Position numbers and translations under genes: made by a program. This document shows, one piece after another, positions 31,560-44,424 of a stretch of DNA of 64,000 bases. This DNA is from Acholoe squamosa (Eukaryota > Annelida > Polychaeta > Phyllodocida > Polynoidae): positions 38,379,932 to 38,443,931 of the forward strand of contig OX439052.1 of NCBI GenBank assembly GCA_949317995.1. The letters run 5' to 3'. The stretch's first letter is position 1; each line of letters opens with the position of its first letter. A model generated the notes under the pieces. That model did no database searches and was not told the DNA's origin. It was given only the letters and a program-made list of their open reading frames with translations.

Positions 31560-34500
31560 GACGATTGTTAGGGGATGTATACTCTATTTTCTACAAAGTT
31601 AGGACCAACATTTTCCTTATCCTGTCTTTTGACCCTAAAGTATTCCATCGTGCTGCTATGCTGAAGTTAGTACACATTGTGTTTTTCTCCTTTTATCTGT
31701 GTTTTGGATGAAGGGCAAGATCACTGAGAATATTCACATGAATCATTCGTTGTTGTTTTTTTCTTGAAACAATTTGAGTTGTAATTACCCATGGCTTGCA
31801 TTAGATCAGACCACTAAATCCGAGTAAGTATCTTACTGGTAGAAAAATCATAGCAGTGGATTCCGATTAATGGTTACATCAACATTATTATAAAATTTAA
31901 TCACAAGGAAGCCATATGTTAACCCCTTTCATCTCAGTTCCTTGAGGCAGTATCTAAGACGACAAATCTAATAGGGAATGTAATACTTTGCGTTCTACAA
32001 GGTTATTATGAACGAAGTTCCTAATCCCTTATTTTCCCCCTGAAAGGACTTTTGCCAAGTCCAGTAGTCTATTCACTACATTGTGCAGATTGGCTGGTGT
32101 CCGACTGCTCCAGTGTAACGCCTTCATATGGCCATTTGGGGATAGGCTGATTGGCTAAGCATAAAACAGCACTTTGGTCTTGGTTATCTGGCACTGCTCT
32201 AAAGGCGGGTTCAGAATGTCATGACTATCTGTTACAAGTATTGCCCTTTCAGGTATTCATAATTGTGGTCCCTTTTGTCATTTTAAATTCAGCTGATGCA
32301 TTAATTAGTGAATCATATTTGGAGCTTAATTCAAAACATCCTGGGATCGCAACCCCGGCAATCTTAGTGTAGGCACATATCATAAGACCAGGAGCTTAGT
32401 TCAAAACATCCTGGGATCCCAACCCCAGCGATCTTAGTGTAGGCACATATCATAAGACCCGGCTGGTCTACCCTATGTAATGCAGTGGTTGCAGGCCTGT
32501 CCAGAATAGCTAGTCCTGGGATCACTTCACTATTCCATTTCCACCACTAAGATCACTGCGATCTTGGTGAAAGAAATGCATAGTGGTTTCAGCTAAGTAC
32601 AAGAGCACTTACAGGGAACACTCCTGATCAAAAGAGGGAATAGCCTGCTGCATACATAAAGAGGGGAGGAAGGATGTTTGCTGAGTGTCCTTGAGGGCTC
32701 TTAGGGCTACGCATGCGTTAAGTGCACTGTAAGGTAATTCTTCCCTTCTCTTTCTTTGTCCTGGTGGGAGGCCTTTTACTCATTTCATACATATTATACT
32801 TATCTTATCTGCTTATGATTCTTATTAGATGGCTAAACATCTGATGTTTATCTTTCAAATACATGTTTAAGACTAAACACATAGACTGGATGTGTTTAAA
32901 CTCAAACACCTAAACACTATGGTGTGTAAGTGTTTAGGTGTGTGAGAAGTAGGTGTGTAGTTTTCAGAATAAGTGTTTAGAATCTGTAAGTGTTTGAATA
33001 TCATAGATGTGTAGGAATCACACACCATGTAGATAGTGTGGTATTTATAAACACACACCTTATTTGCAGTGTAGGGCTACTCATGCGCTAAGTGCACTGT
33101 AAGATAATTCTTCCCTTCTCTCTCTTTGTCCTGGGGGAGGGCACAATGCCTCTAATAGGCATCAAGTTACATCAGTTGTTGAATCGTCATAGTTTTCAAG
33201 AGATTCATTAATTGGTAGGAGAAATGTTTAAATGTCACAGGATTTTCATTTTTTTCTACATTAGTTAATTCGACATTTCAACCAAGAGCTTAACTCCAAT
33301 TGTTTCAAATTGAACTGGTAGTACTAGAACAAGCCAGCCTTTCCAACCATTTGCCTTGTCTGGAATATCAGAAACATTCTAGTTTCAAGTGCTCGAATGT
33401 TGAGAGGGATTGCATATGTTGTGTGTTTCCATTTATACTTTCAGAGAAGATGTTTTGCATTAAGTATGGCTTGTATTAGGAGATAAGAGGATCATAGCTG
33501 CTGGTATCAAAAGTTACATCTGTTAGTCCTCTGTATTCATTTTCCTAAATGTTTACAAAAGGGGAGTACCAAAAAGGACGAATCTTATAGGATATCTACT
33601 CTGCCTTCTACAAAGTTAGGTTGAACAGAGTTCCTAATCTCTTATTTCACCCTGAAAGGACTATACGGTGATGGTATCATAAAGTCTATTCACTATATTG
33701 TGCAGATTGGCTGTTGTCCGACTGCTCCAGTACAGTGCCTTCATATGGCCATTTAGGGATAGGCTGATTGATTTAGCATCAGACATCACTTTGGTCTTGG
33801 TCTTGGTCTACTTTTCTGATGGGTTCAGATTGCCATGGCTATCTACTTAGCTATATCTTTTGGGGGTTCGTTGCAGGTTCAGATTGTTATGATTTTGGTT
33901 GTTACATATCTGACAGGAGCTTGTGGATCGTTTGGACTGGGATATGAGTCATAAAAATGAACCTTGCAGTGCTGCTATGGGCTAGTTTATGATACCATCA
34001 CCGTATAGATCTGAATGGAAAAAGTCACTTTATGCTCAGTTAATATGAGTAATATTTACAAATTTGTAGCATAATGTCAATATACATCTATGAGAATTAT
34101 GTAAATTGTACATATATGCAGAGACAAAAAGCACCCATTGACTTATTAAGCAGTCGAAAAATAATAATAAAATATTATTTCACTGAGATTCATGATAGTG
34201 ACACCTCATGTCAAGATGATGCATAAACTCATGAATGTTGCAAATAAGTTTTACTCTGTTACATTTATGTGTTAATGTAGTATGATATAGTAGAGCTTCC
34301 TACTATCGGAGTGGCCATAAGCCCCCCTGGCCCACCCACTGTCTACGTCTACACCACAGAAAAATAAGTACAAATTGTACCCATTTATTGATATATATGG
34401 CCTGCCCATTTGTATTCAACAAGTAAGATTGCAGTAATTGTTAGTTACATACCTGGAAGGCATTTCTCAAGATACTTATTGATATGAACAGGTCCCTACC

Positions 34501-36060
34501 TCGGCCAAAACTTGCAGACGCCATTCATGTTTGAAAAAGGAGACACTATATCCTCCAGATGGGATCCATGCAGATTCCTCATCCAAAAAAGAATGGGCCA
34601 AAATTCTCAGTCACAATTATTATGACTTTATATAGACTGTTAAATTAGAACTACACGATGATGACTTCCTGGTGACAAGGATCACTTGTGGATCAAAAGC
34701 TTCCCCTAAATTAGTCGATTCAACATTTTATTGAAGAGCGGAACTTCGGTTACTAGTTTCAAATTTAACTGGAACTACTAGAACAGGCCAGTCTATCCAA
34801 CCGCTTGGCTTATTAGGAATATTAGATAAAATGGTCCCTCAGGCTACTTGAAATTTACATTCAAGTGTTCCTACGCTGATCCGAAGTGCATATGGGAAGC
34901 ACATTATATGTGTTTCTTCTTCAAGGAAGATGTTTTGCATTAGGGGCAGGATAAATGAGAATATGAATCGTTTTTAAAAATATTGAGTTGTAATAACATA
35001 TGGCTTGCATTAGGAGATCATAGCAGTGAGTTTTAAAGGTAATATTAAATTATCGTAAAGTCTTTTACAAAGTTAGGATGAAGAAAGTTCCTAATCCCTC
35101 ATTTCCCCCTGAAAGGACTTTCCCCAAGTCCAGCAGTCTATTCACTACATTGTGCAGATTGGCTGGTGTCTGACTGCTCAAGTACAGCACCTTCATACGA
35201 CCATTTGGGGATAGGCTGATTGACTTAGCATCAGAAGCCACTTTGGCCTTGATCTTCCAGTGCTGTTCTCATAGTGGGTTCAGATTGTCATGGCTATCTT
35301 CTACAAGTATATAGCTGTGTCAGTCAGGTTCTGTATTAGGTTCAGGTTGCTTTTAGTTATAATTGCATGTCTGATGGAAGGTTATAGGTAGTTTGGACTG
35401 GGACTTTTTTTTCGAGTCAGAAGAAAGATCCTTGCAATGGTGCTTTGTGAATTAATGATACCATTACTGCATAGATCCGAAAGGCAAAACTCACTTTATG
35501 CTTAGTTGATATGAAATCAAAAGTCATGTTTAAAAATTGAGAGCATAATAGTAATATATATCTCTGAGAATTATATAAATTGTCCTTATAATTATATGCA
35601 GAGACAAAAGGGACTACATCACACCCATACTAGGCGAGGCAAGTGTAAATAACACCATTAACTTAAAATACTTTAAAAAGGCATTTTCTCCTCAATGCAT
35701 CATTACCTATTAATAGAAACCTTAGAATCTGAACTCCAATACATGTATAGGGTTTAGGAAACCCACAAATCATGCTTGATTGAAGACCCATTAAAATGCT
35801 TCAGCAGTAGGGAAATAATCATAATGTCACTGAGGTTCATAATAATGATACCTCATGTCAAAATGACGCATAAACTCAAGAATGTGAAAAATTCTTTTTA
35901 CTGTGTAACCTGACTGAGCACTGACTTAAAACATAAAGATGCCTCGGTATTAATTCCTACAACCAATCATCATTGAGGCTGAATGGATGGAAAATTAATA
36001 CTCTAATAACAGATGGAGAAAATTACCCTATCTACTTGTTACTAGGGTGAAATGAAGTCA
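31560..36060. repeat. diverged tandem array, units about 1.5 kb
   Basis: The block TTCTACAAAGTTAGG...AAGTTCCTAATCCC...CCCCTGAAAGGACTTT, then TCTATTCACTACATTGTGCAGATTGGCTGGTGT and CATATGGCCATTTGGGGATAGGCTGATT, recurs at about 31990-32160, 33600-33780 and 35055-35235. A partial start also lies at 31567. Other blocks keep the same order, for example GTACTAGAACAAGCCAG at 33320 and 34785, and TATGGCTTGCATTAGGAG at 33465 and 35000. Spacing is 1.61 and 1.45 kb. No coding capacity. It includes a MITE at 32826-33072. Confidence 0.7.
32826..33072. mobile_element. AAACATGTTTAG-type element, copy 2 (left end eroded)
   Basis: Dense CTAAACAC, GTTTAAG and GTGTTTAG words, ending TTATTTGCAGTGTA like the right end of 29477-30359. 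It is flanked by two near-identical 70-bp blocks (TAAGTGCACTGTAAGGTAATT at about 32718, TAAGTGCACTGTAAGATAATT at about 33090). Confidence 0.55.
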
Positions 36061-36446
36061 GGAATTAGGGACAAAAAAAAATAATAAAGAATAAGAATAG
36101 ACGTCGTTGGTATGAAGATCATTGTTAGTTGAGAATAGAGGAATAGAAACTTTTATGCGGAAGGGCTCAGGAGGGTCTTGCCAGAAAAGAGACGTGAACC
36201 AAAAAAGAAAACATGCACGTTTTTGTATTGCTAAAAGAATATCTTGATAATCATTTTGATAAAATGTGCACGTTTTTTGACACCTCAAAACGAGTTTTCC
36301 GAACATTCTGCTGTAACATTTTTGTCAATGCTATGAAAACGAGTTAGGCCATGCACATTTTCCTCAGCACTCTCTGAAAATCTTTAGAGATGTTCATCCT
36401 CGTTATCTTTTGGCAAGACCCTCCAGGAGACTAGGTTCGGGATGGT
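36061..36446. other. non-coding stretch
   Basis: Follows the second copy of the dispersed repeat (35890-36105). An 82-codon minus-strand frame at 36058-36306 has no recognisable product. Confidence 0.35.
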
Positions 36447-36447
36447 G

Positions 36448-36491
<44 letters not shown>
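36447..36491. repeat. (AT)n microsatellite
   Basis: Uninterrupted TA/AT dinucleotide run. Confidence 0.9.
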
Positions 36492-36494
<3 letters not shown>

Positions 36495-36643
36495 AATGTA
36501 GGATGATAAACATGAGCTTCCTACTATTGGAGCTGCCAAGCCCCCTGGCCCTCCTTTATTCTACAACATGGGAAAATAAGCAAAAATTGAACCTATTTAT
36601 TCCTTTTGTGTTCAACAAGATTGCAGTAATAGTGAGTTACCTA

Positions 36644-36915
36644 CCTTGAAGGCATTTCTCAAGAGGTATGACTAGACCTTTTCAAATCATAATGAGATGC
36701 CTTAGTCTAATGCAATTATCGGCCTTGATCTAGTGAGCACTATTGATTACACTGACACAACTGCCTTGCCAAACCCTATGCAATTACTGTATTAAGTGCT
36801 GATCATGCAGCGCAGTCATTAGGCATTCCCTTTGAACGGTCACTCTAGCTGAGGGAGTTTCAAAACGTAATGGCTGTGCTCAGACATACAGTTATGTTGG
36901 GAAATGCCTTTCAGT
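36644..36915. mobile_element. GGCATTTCTCAAGATGGTATG MITE, copy 2
   Basis: AAGGCATTTCTCAAGAGGTATGACTAGACC at the left is mirrored at the right by TGGGAAATGCCTTTCA; interior words (CCCTATGCAATTACTG, AGTGCTGATC, GTTTCAAA) match the copies at 3006 and 55683. Confidence 0.65.
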
Positions 36916-37301
36916 GCTTTATACCTGTATCATTCCACATACCTGACAGATTCCCCAGGGGTAAAACTAGTACAATGAATCAATATATAGCTGCTGAGTG
37001 GCTCACCAGTATCTAATTTCAATAGAATGCATGTACTAGGAAAAGGGGTCTTAGGAACCCCCTGCACTAAGCCCCATTTTCGCAGATCGTGTCACATAGT
37101 CTGATGTCAATTCCACAAATTTTGGACCAATTTGAATGTGGCCATGCATTAGTACAAACCCCTCGCTGTAGGACCAGTCTCATGAAATCAACAAATTGGG
37201 CTTGGTAAAGATATTGCAACACTACAAAGACTAATATAAGCTAGTAAGGATTGCATTGAAGTCTTTCTGACCGTGCTTGAAATGGGTTCTGTCAAAGCAT
37301 C
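36916..37301. other. flank of the 12.3-kb retrotransposon
   Basis: Nothing recognised. The last four bases, CATC, are the target-site duplication. Confidence 0.5.
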
Positions 37302-37675
37302 TGTAGAGGTACGTATTGTTTAACCATAGAGTTGGGTACCGTCTGACGTGGCGGGTGAGTCAAGTCGTCGGACGTTCCTCAGGTTCCTGATAGGTGGCAG
37401 CACCGATCCGGGTCTGTGGGGACATCTGACGACGAACACCTGGGTCCTTATATAAAGCCCAGGGCTCAGCCGCTACGTCAGAGGCCCTTCTAGCCTCCGA
37501 AGAATGTAGACCACCATTAATCATTATAAGCTGCCCCTTCTTTAATATCGGGTAGCTGTGAGTGTGCATTAGTAATAAATCTAACCGTTGGCATACACTT
37601 GAAACACCGTCTTACTCTTTCTTTCCGAATCGTAAGACCCGAACCCCCAGGTCCGTAAGGCCACAACCCCTTACA
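37302..37675 (+). repeat. 5' LTR
   Basis: 374 bp, TG...CA. It contains TATATAAA at 37449-37456 (promoter) and AATAAA at 37574-37579 (poly(A) signal), placing R between about 37480 and 37600. It matches the 3' LTR at 366 of 374 positions by hand count. Confidence 0.95.
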
Positions 37676-37693
37676 CTGGTGCAGTGACCAGTT
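37676..37693 (+). other. primer-binding site
   Basis: One base after the LTR, TGGTGCAGTGACC begins with the TGG expected opposite a tRNA CCA end. Its first 11 bases recur at 17678 before the other gag. The tRNA was not identified. Confidence 0.6.
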
Positions 37694-37700
37694 AATTCTG

Positions 37701-40601
37701 GTGTATAGCCCGGACGTTATAACGTCCGAACGGCTAGTACATGGGTTAGATAGCCTCGCGGAAGCTAACCCAGCAGGGCAATTAGTTGCCCAGGAGAATG
37801 GCAATGGATCATTAGTGCTCCAAACCCATTCGAACTCCCAAGATGCGGAATCTGCATCTTGGAGAGATCCCGAACCCCACTATAATGATAGTGAGGAAAA
37901 TCTACCAGACTCTGTACGACGTGAACAGTCCATACAGAGACAGGGTAACTTAATAGGCCAACAATCACTTGTTGACGAGTTAAGTAATTCGATGTTCGAA
38001 GTTGGTGGTAGTACTAATCCAGAACATCCGGCACCAATGCCAAAAAGGGTAACATTCGGTGAACTACCTTATAGATTACCCAGACCCGGACTACCAATAT
38101 TAGATTACAGCGCTATAGATGACGACTTAACTTATGCGGTACCGGAAGGTGAGGAATTTAAACGACCGGATGTCCTGTTGTTAAATGAAACCTATGTAAC
38201 TTTGAACGAGAACCTAAATACCTTGGTCAAAGCTAAAGATGAAGTATTCCATGAAAAACTTCAGCTGGAAGAGGACCTGACTGGCATGCGAAGTGAATTC
38301 GAAGCCAGAAGGAGTGAGTACATGAAGGAACTCGAAAATGAAGAACTAAAACTTCAGGAAATGAGAAAGTCATTCAATAAAGAATATGACAATAGACACA
38401 TTCGTATCCAAACATACATAGATACGAATGATCAACTAAGTCTTGATAAGGCAAAATTCGAATCCGAAATATGCCATTATCAGAGCCAGTTAGAGAAATT
38501 GAAACTTCAGTGTAGTAAACAAGCTGAAGACAATGAAACCATCCGGGTAGGCATTATAGCTTACAATAAACAACTGGAGGAAGATAGACAGAAACTCACG
38601 AATGAGCTTCAGGAATTGCAGACTACTGCAATAACCTTAGACAAATACGTAGAAGCCGCCCAACTGACTATAGGTACTATAGATCCAGCTGTGGTGTCTA
38701 CAATGTTGGGGAAAACATCCAAGGATGCAACTCCAATTAGATACAACCCATTCGTAGACGACGGGGCTGATAAGAATGTAGTATCCGGAATCTATAAGAA
38801 ACCGGATAATACCGCAGGTAATGGAAACGCACATACACCAGCAACTCCTGTGCTGGATACAATAGGTCCGGCACCGCCAATACCAGATTTGAGTCATAAA
38901 ATTAAAGCGACTCACGATAGTGCTACTGGTGCTAACAATAATACACCAGTAGCACAACCGAGAGTACCGGGACCACCGAGACATATGTTAACACCACCTT
39001 CATATTTCTCCCAACCCGGCCACAGTACACCAGCAGGTCCAAGATTACCGAACCCACCTTCGGGTGAAGGTAATGGTCCTAATGATGGACGTTTTCTAAG
39101 ACCAAACCCGCCACAAAACAATGTTAATGGCGGTACGTAGCAACCAAGAACAACTTCCTATGGATATAGATATAATTATAATCCGGCAGGAAGTAGTAAT
39201 TACCAAAATGGTAATAACTATAATCAGGGATGGAATCAAAATAATTCTTACCCTAGGTATGCATCTTCCGGAACAACTGGAAATGCCGGTTACAGTGGTG
39301 GATGCCCTAGCGGTTCATCCGGACACTATCCTAACAATGGTCCACCAGGAGGAAACCCTCCGGGCGGCCCAGGAGGATCCGGATCGGGAGGATCAGGATC
39401 GGGAGGAGATGGCAGGAAGCCAAACAGAAGAACTTCCATGCCTGCAGGGATGCAAACCATCTTTGATAGAATCCAATGTATTCAAAACCTTGGCATTGAC
39501 TGCTACCGAAAGGGAGCAGATGACATGGAAGTCATGAACTGGAGCATGCGAGAAGCAGATAGACTACGCGGATGTAATAATCCGGCACGTAGACAGGCAC
39601 GGATACCCCCTCCATATGATTCCAATGATCCATGGAAGGATAGGTATCAAGCTTTTGTCGACGAAGTCAATTGTAGTGGCTGGACAAAAGAAGAAGCTCT
39701 GCCCTATTTGATCTGTTGGTTGAATAAAGGTGGAAAAGTAGCCCTCAATAAATGGAGAGCAGCATACAGAATATACGGCACCTATGATCAATTGGTCGAA
39801 TGTGCCGCATACCTATTCGGATCAATCGTTAGAGAAGATCCATGGGTAAGCTTCAAGAAAAGGACACAGAAACCTAAAGAATCTCACAAGGTCTTTGGTT
39901 TGGAGCTACAGGACTTGCTATCAAAAGCGCGTCCGAATTGGGCTCATGACGATGACTGCTATCTACAAGAGTTGTTTATACAATTCTACAATGGATTGCG
40001 GGATCCAGATCACAAACAAGTAGTTTGGGATTCTTGGAAGGATGACACTTCCTTCAGTGACCTGTTCATATCATTTACATGACATGAAGAAACGATTGGT
40101 AGGTCTAGGACCTAACCCGGTAAGAGCAGCTCTGTTTCAATACGGAGGTACACCTGCTCCGATATATGAAACTTCCCAGTTAGCCCCGGTCAATTCTCAT
40201 GAGGCTGATGAGGAGGATGAATATGTCTCCGATGAAAATGGAGAATATATTGGATCAGTCCAGGTAGCTGGAAAGTATTACCGACAGAAGCGGTATAGGA
40301 AGGTACATTCGAGAGGAAGGGGAGGATCCGTTGCTGGTAAAACAGCTTCCGGACCGACTCAATCTGGCAATGTAACCTCTATGGCGAAGCCAACTGTGGC
40401 AGCTGCTGTTGCTCCACTAATATGATGGAAACATTAATAGCCGGATTAACAGAAGCTCTAAAGAGACCGAGAGTTGATAAATCTCAAAGGAGATGTTTCA
40501 GATGCCAGAAACTGGGGCATTACGCTCCCGAATGTATGGCTGAGAAACCTGTCCCTCGTAGACAGGAGGGTGTCTCTGGAATAAGTACAGAGGAAAACTA
40601 A
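37701..40601 (+). pseudogene. gag: large Gag polyprotein (coiled coil, capsid, zinc knuckle)
   Basis: About 960 codons, mostly in one frame. The frame is open from 37659, but the first in-frame ATG is only at 37992, so the true start is unclear. Order: acidic N-terminus; coiled coil at about 38190-38680 (LVKAKDEVFHEKLQLEEDL and following heptads); Pro-rich region to 39137; TAG at 39138-39140; same frame resumes with an Asn/Tyr/Gly-rich then SGSGGSGSGG linker; capsid at about 39438-40080 (WKDRYQAFVDEVNCSGWT, WRAAYRIYGTYDQLVECAAY); shift to the +1 frame near 40070 and back near 40410; and finally CFRCQKLGHYAPEC, an exact C-x2-C-x4-H-x4-C knuckle at 40494-40535. Stop at 40599. It packages the element RNA by family role. 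The two opposite frameshifts are decay. Confidence 0.85.
39138..39140 (+). other. in-frame TAG in a readthrough-type context
   Basis: TAG is followed by CAA-CCA, which fits the CAR-YYA context that promotes stop-codon readthrough in some plant viruses. The same frame continues open for more than 900 bases on the other side with clear Gag sequence. It could be programmed or a simple nonsense mutation. Confidence 0.4.
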
Positions 40602-40615
40602 GGAGGGGTCTCCCG

Positions 40616-43600
40616 ATGGGCAAAGAAGGGGATCCCAGTGACAAATCTTGCCATGATATCACCATCCGGGATGATAGTTCGCATGTAGTAGCAAACTCGC
40701 CTAGCACCGAGGTGGTTGTAGACACCCGGAAGGTTAGGGAAGCTGATATAACAGGTGCCACGGGAGCACAGGGGAAACCCAATATCAGTAACGAGGCAGG
40801 CGGCTATGCGTTAGCCAGGGTTGGTAGTGCCCACCTGCCCCCGGGTCATCCTTGTCTGGAATACCTGAAAGGATGTGGATCGACTCCTGTTGTGAACAAT
40901 GACGTTCCGATCATCACGGATATGCCCTCTGTTTTATACAGAAGGCGGTGGTATGTTTGCCTTACTGTTAACGGAAGATCTGCCGAATTTCTCATGGATA
41001 CGGGAGCTAGCCACTCCTGTATCTCCAAGAGGTTCTATGATCTTATACCGGATGAACATGATACTCTCAAATCTGGAGGAAGTGCTCAGACGGCCAATGG
41101 CAGTACCTTGCAGACGTATGGTAGAACTTGTGTGAAGCTACAATTGGATGGAGTACATGACTATGTCATGAGCGCCACCGTTGCGGATATAGCAGATGAG
41201 GGGATACTCGGGTTGGATTTCGCATCCCTGTATGGAGTTGTGTTGGAACCCCAATCAGGAGTGTTGAGTGTGAAATACCCGTATCCTGTAAAGGTTAGAT
41301 GTGTACTGAGACAAGTGAGCAGTATGGCTAGTGTAGCACACACTGTGCGAATCCCTCCGGGAGTAGCCTTTGATGTGCTAGTAAGAAGTGATCCTGGAAT
41401 GCGCAATAAGCCTGCAGTGATAGAACCTGATGTAGCTACTCGGTCAAGTATCGGATTAATATCTGTAGACACTATCGTAGCAAATGCGTCCTGGTCGGTA
41501 GTACCTGTCTCTAATACTGGAAACAGTACTATCTATTTGAAAAAGGGACAAGTTTTTGGAAACGTGACCCTTTCGGAAACTGTAACGGATAGTAAGTTAA
41601 ACTTACAAAAGGTAACAGGAAATGATGAAATTTCGGAAGACTTACTCAAGTTGTATGAAGAAACTTCATTAGAAGATCAGGAACACCGGAAAGAGTTCTA
41701 TGATATGCTCTGTCAGTATAGGACTGCCTTTGCCAAACCTGGTGAGAAACCAGGTACGACAAATGAGTTAGTACATAAAATAGATACTGGAGATGCGAAA
41801 CCCTTTAAAATACCGTATAGACAGTTACCTTTAGCAAAAAAAAGAGTAGCTGAAGAGGAAATAAACAAGATGTTGGAACAGGATGTAATAATGCCTTCCA
41901 ATAGCCCATGGAGTAGTCCTGTGTGTATGGTAACGAAGAAAGACGGTACTATCCGCTTTTGCATAGACTACAGGAAGCTGAATGGAGTAACGAAAAAGAA
42001 TTTGTATCCATTACCGAGAATAGACGAAACCATTGACTCCTTAGGAGGAAACAGTTGGTTTTGTACCCTAGATTATTTGGGCCGCATCATTAGTGATGAA
42101 GGAATAAAAGCTGATCCGGAGAAAATCGAATCAGTTACGAATTGGAATAGACCTAAAGCACCCAAAGAAGTGAGGTCCTTTTTAGGATTCTGTTCCTATT
42201 ATAGGGAATTTATTCCGAATTATTCTAGAGGTAGTTACCCATTACAAGCAATAGCTAACTGGACTCCAGGAAGTACCAAGGAGAAATTTCCTTGGACGCA
42301 TGAACAGGAATCTGCTTTTCAAAAGCTGAAATACCTGTTCACGAGTACTCGGGTATTACAATATCCGAATGAAATGGATCATTTCATACTGGATACTGAT
42401 GCTAGTAATGATAGCATTGGTGCAGCTCTCTCGCAAGTCCAAAATGGGAGAGAGGTACCTATCGCCTTTGCCAGCAATACACTGAGCAAAACTCAGCGCA
42501 ATTACTGCACAACCAAAAGAGAGTTGTTAGCAGTAGTCGTATATACTAAGAAGTTCAAACATTTTCTATGGGGAACGAACTTTACTTTACGTACGGATCA
42601 CTCCTCTTTAAGATGGCTACTGAACTTCCGAGATGCTGAAGGAATGTTAGGCTGATGGTTAGCCCATCTATCAGAATATGGGCTTGAACATCACCAGATT
42701 CAGCATAGACCTGGAGTGAAGCATTTAAATGCTGATGCTTTATCTCGAATACCAATCCGGAAATGTGATAATCCGGATTGTACTGATTGTGGAGCTCATA
42801 GGGCAGTGTTAGCAGGGATTCGAAGACCATTCGAACCCCTAGTTGCCAGTATACTGGATTGGTCTATGGATCACATACGACGTTTCCAGGAAGCTGACTT
42901 GATAACTGCGCAGCTACTGCAATTAGTACCAAAGGGTATACATCCAGTTAGACCTGAGGTCTCTCTGGAAAATCGAGAAATGAGAAGGTTTCTTGCTCAA
43001 TGGACCGAGCTTGAAGTCCAGAAAGGCGTGTTATACCGTTGGAAGCCATGTAATAATGGTGAGAAAATCATGCAAGTGGTGATACCACATGCCATGAGAC
43101 ATGACATTATGTACTTCTGTCATGGACATCGGACCAGTGGTCATTTCGGAAGGAAACGCTCGTTAGCACGACTTTCCAAGAAATACTACTGGCCTGGCAT
43201 GACAAGAGACTTGCAAAGATGGGTAATCACCTGTCCGGATTGTTGTAAAAACAAACCCGGACCCGGGATGGGCAAACTTCCCCTATCCCAAGAACTTTTT
43301 GGAGTTAGATTCGCAAGAATTGGGGTAGATATCATTAGTGGATTGAATACAACCGCTAATGATAATACCTGTATGATGGTAGTGTGTGATTATTACACAA
43401 AATACACTAAAGTATTTCCACTACCGGACCACAAAGCAGTTACTTGTGCCGAAGCCTTTGTAAAAGGTTGGGTACTAAGTTTCGGTGTACCATTAATGCT
43501 ACACAGTGACCAAGGCAGAGAATTCGAATCAAATCTCTGCCAGGGTATGTGCGAATACTTAGCTATTTGTAAGACTAGAACCAACCCGTATAGGCCACAA

Positions 43601-44410
43601 AGTGACGGATTGGTAGAAAGGTTCAATAGAACCCTTATCCAAGTTCTAAAGTCACTCGTCAATGAACACATGGACGACTGGGATGAGCAATGTCATTTTG
43701 TGACACATGCTTATAACAGTACGGTACATTCAAGTACAAATTGTACCCCGAACCTTTTAGTATTCGGAGAGGATCTGATAATGCCTGCCGACTTAGTATT
43801 TGGAGTCGTAGGGATGGACCTGGAACTACCTTGCCATGTAGTTTTTGTGGAATGTTTAAGAGACAGATTTAAAAAAGCATATGAGTCTGTCCGAATTGAT
43901 TTGGAGAAAAGTGCCAAATGGCAGAAAGCTGGATATGATACCTATCTAAAGCATCGAAAATTCCAATCAGGAGACAGAGTTCTAAGATTACATGAACCAC
44001 TTAGACACATAAAATTAGCGTCTAATTGGGATGGTCCCTTCACGGTAACACAAGTTATCAGTGATTGTACCGTAATTATTAAATCTGACCTTGGTCGACT
44101 TTACAAGTCAAATGTGGCTAGATTGAGGAAATGGTCTGGGAGGGAGACCTCCACAGAAATGTATGGTGAAGGTTCCGGAAAGATCCTGAACCCGAATCGT
44201 CGGTTGACCCCTTGTGACCTCGCGAGCTTGTGGGGAAATGACGTCACGAAAGCTGGCCTGTCGCCATATTGTTTTTCGGTAACGTTCAAGGCGGACGAGT
44301 GTACTCCCCTCCTTGGATTTTGCCATCTAGGAAACCTTTGGTGCGCCCTCAGAGTCTGTCTCTCAGTAGGCGCCGTAAAAGCCGGAAAAAGGAGTAGTTT
44401 ACTCCCGTAA
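40616..44410 (+). pseudogene. pol: Pol polyprotein: protease, RT (core deleted), RNase H, integrase
   Basis: 1264 codons in one frame with one internal TGA (42653-42655). It starts at an ATG 15 bases after the gag stop, in the -1 frame. Protease: FLMDTGASHSC at about residue 125 (Asp at 40997) and GILGLDF. RT: PFKIPYRQLP, SPVCMVTKKDGTIRFCIDYR, YPLPRIDETIDSLGG; then WFCTLDY joins directly to LGRIISDEGI at about 42075-42085, in frame, so roughly 110-120 residues including the catalytic F/Y-x-D-D loop are missing. RNase H: LDTDASNDSIGAALSQ (about 42390), TKRELLAV, LRTDHSSLRWL. Integrase: HHCC finger (about 43100-43245, CPDC), then D at 43328, D at 43508 and E at 43616, i.e. D-x59-D-x35-E. Chromodomain absent; a GPY/F motif (WDGPFTV) at about 44030. 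The TGA is a CGA-to-TGA type change, typical of CpG decay. Confidence 0.95.
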
Positions 44411-44424
44411 GCGATTCCCCAGTC

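Noticed and set aside
39121-39437. Plus-strand frame starting MLMAVRSNQ
   Set aside because: Wrong frame; the Gag frame continues through this interval after the TAG with a clear Asn/Gly-rich linker.
42653-42655. TGA as a programmed stop separating RNase H subdomains
   Set aside because: The frame continues normally and the codon is a CGA-to-TGA type change, like the one in ORF3, so decay is the simpler explanation.
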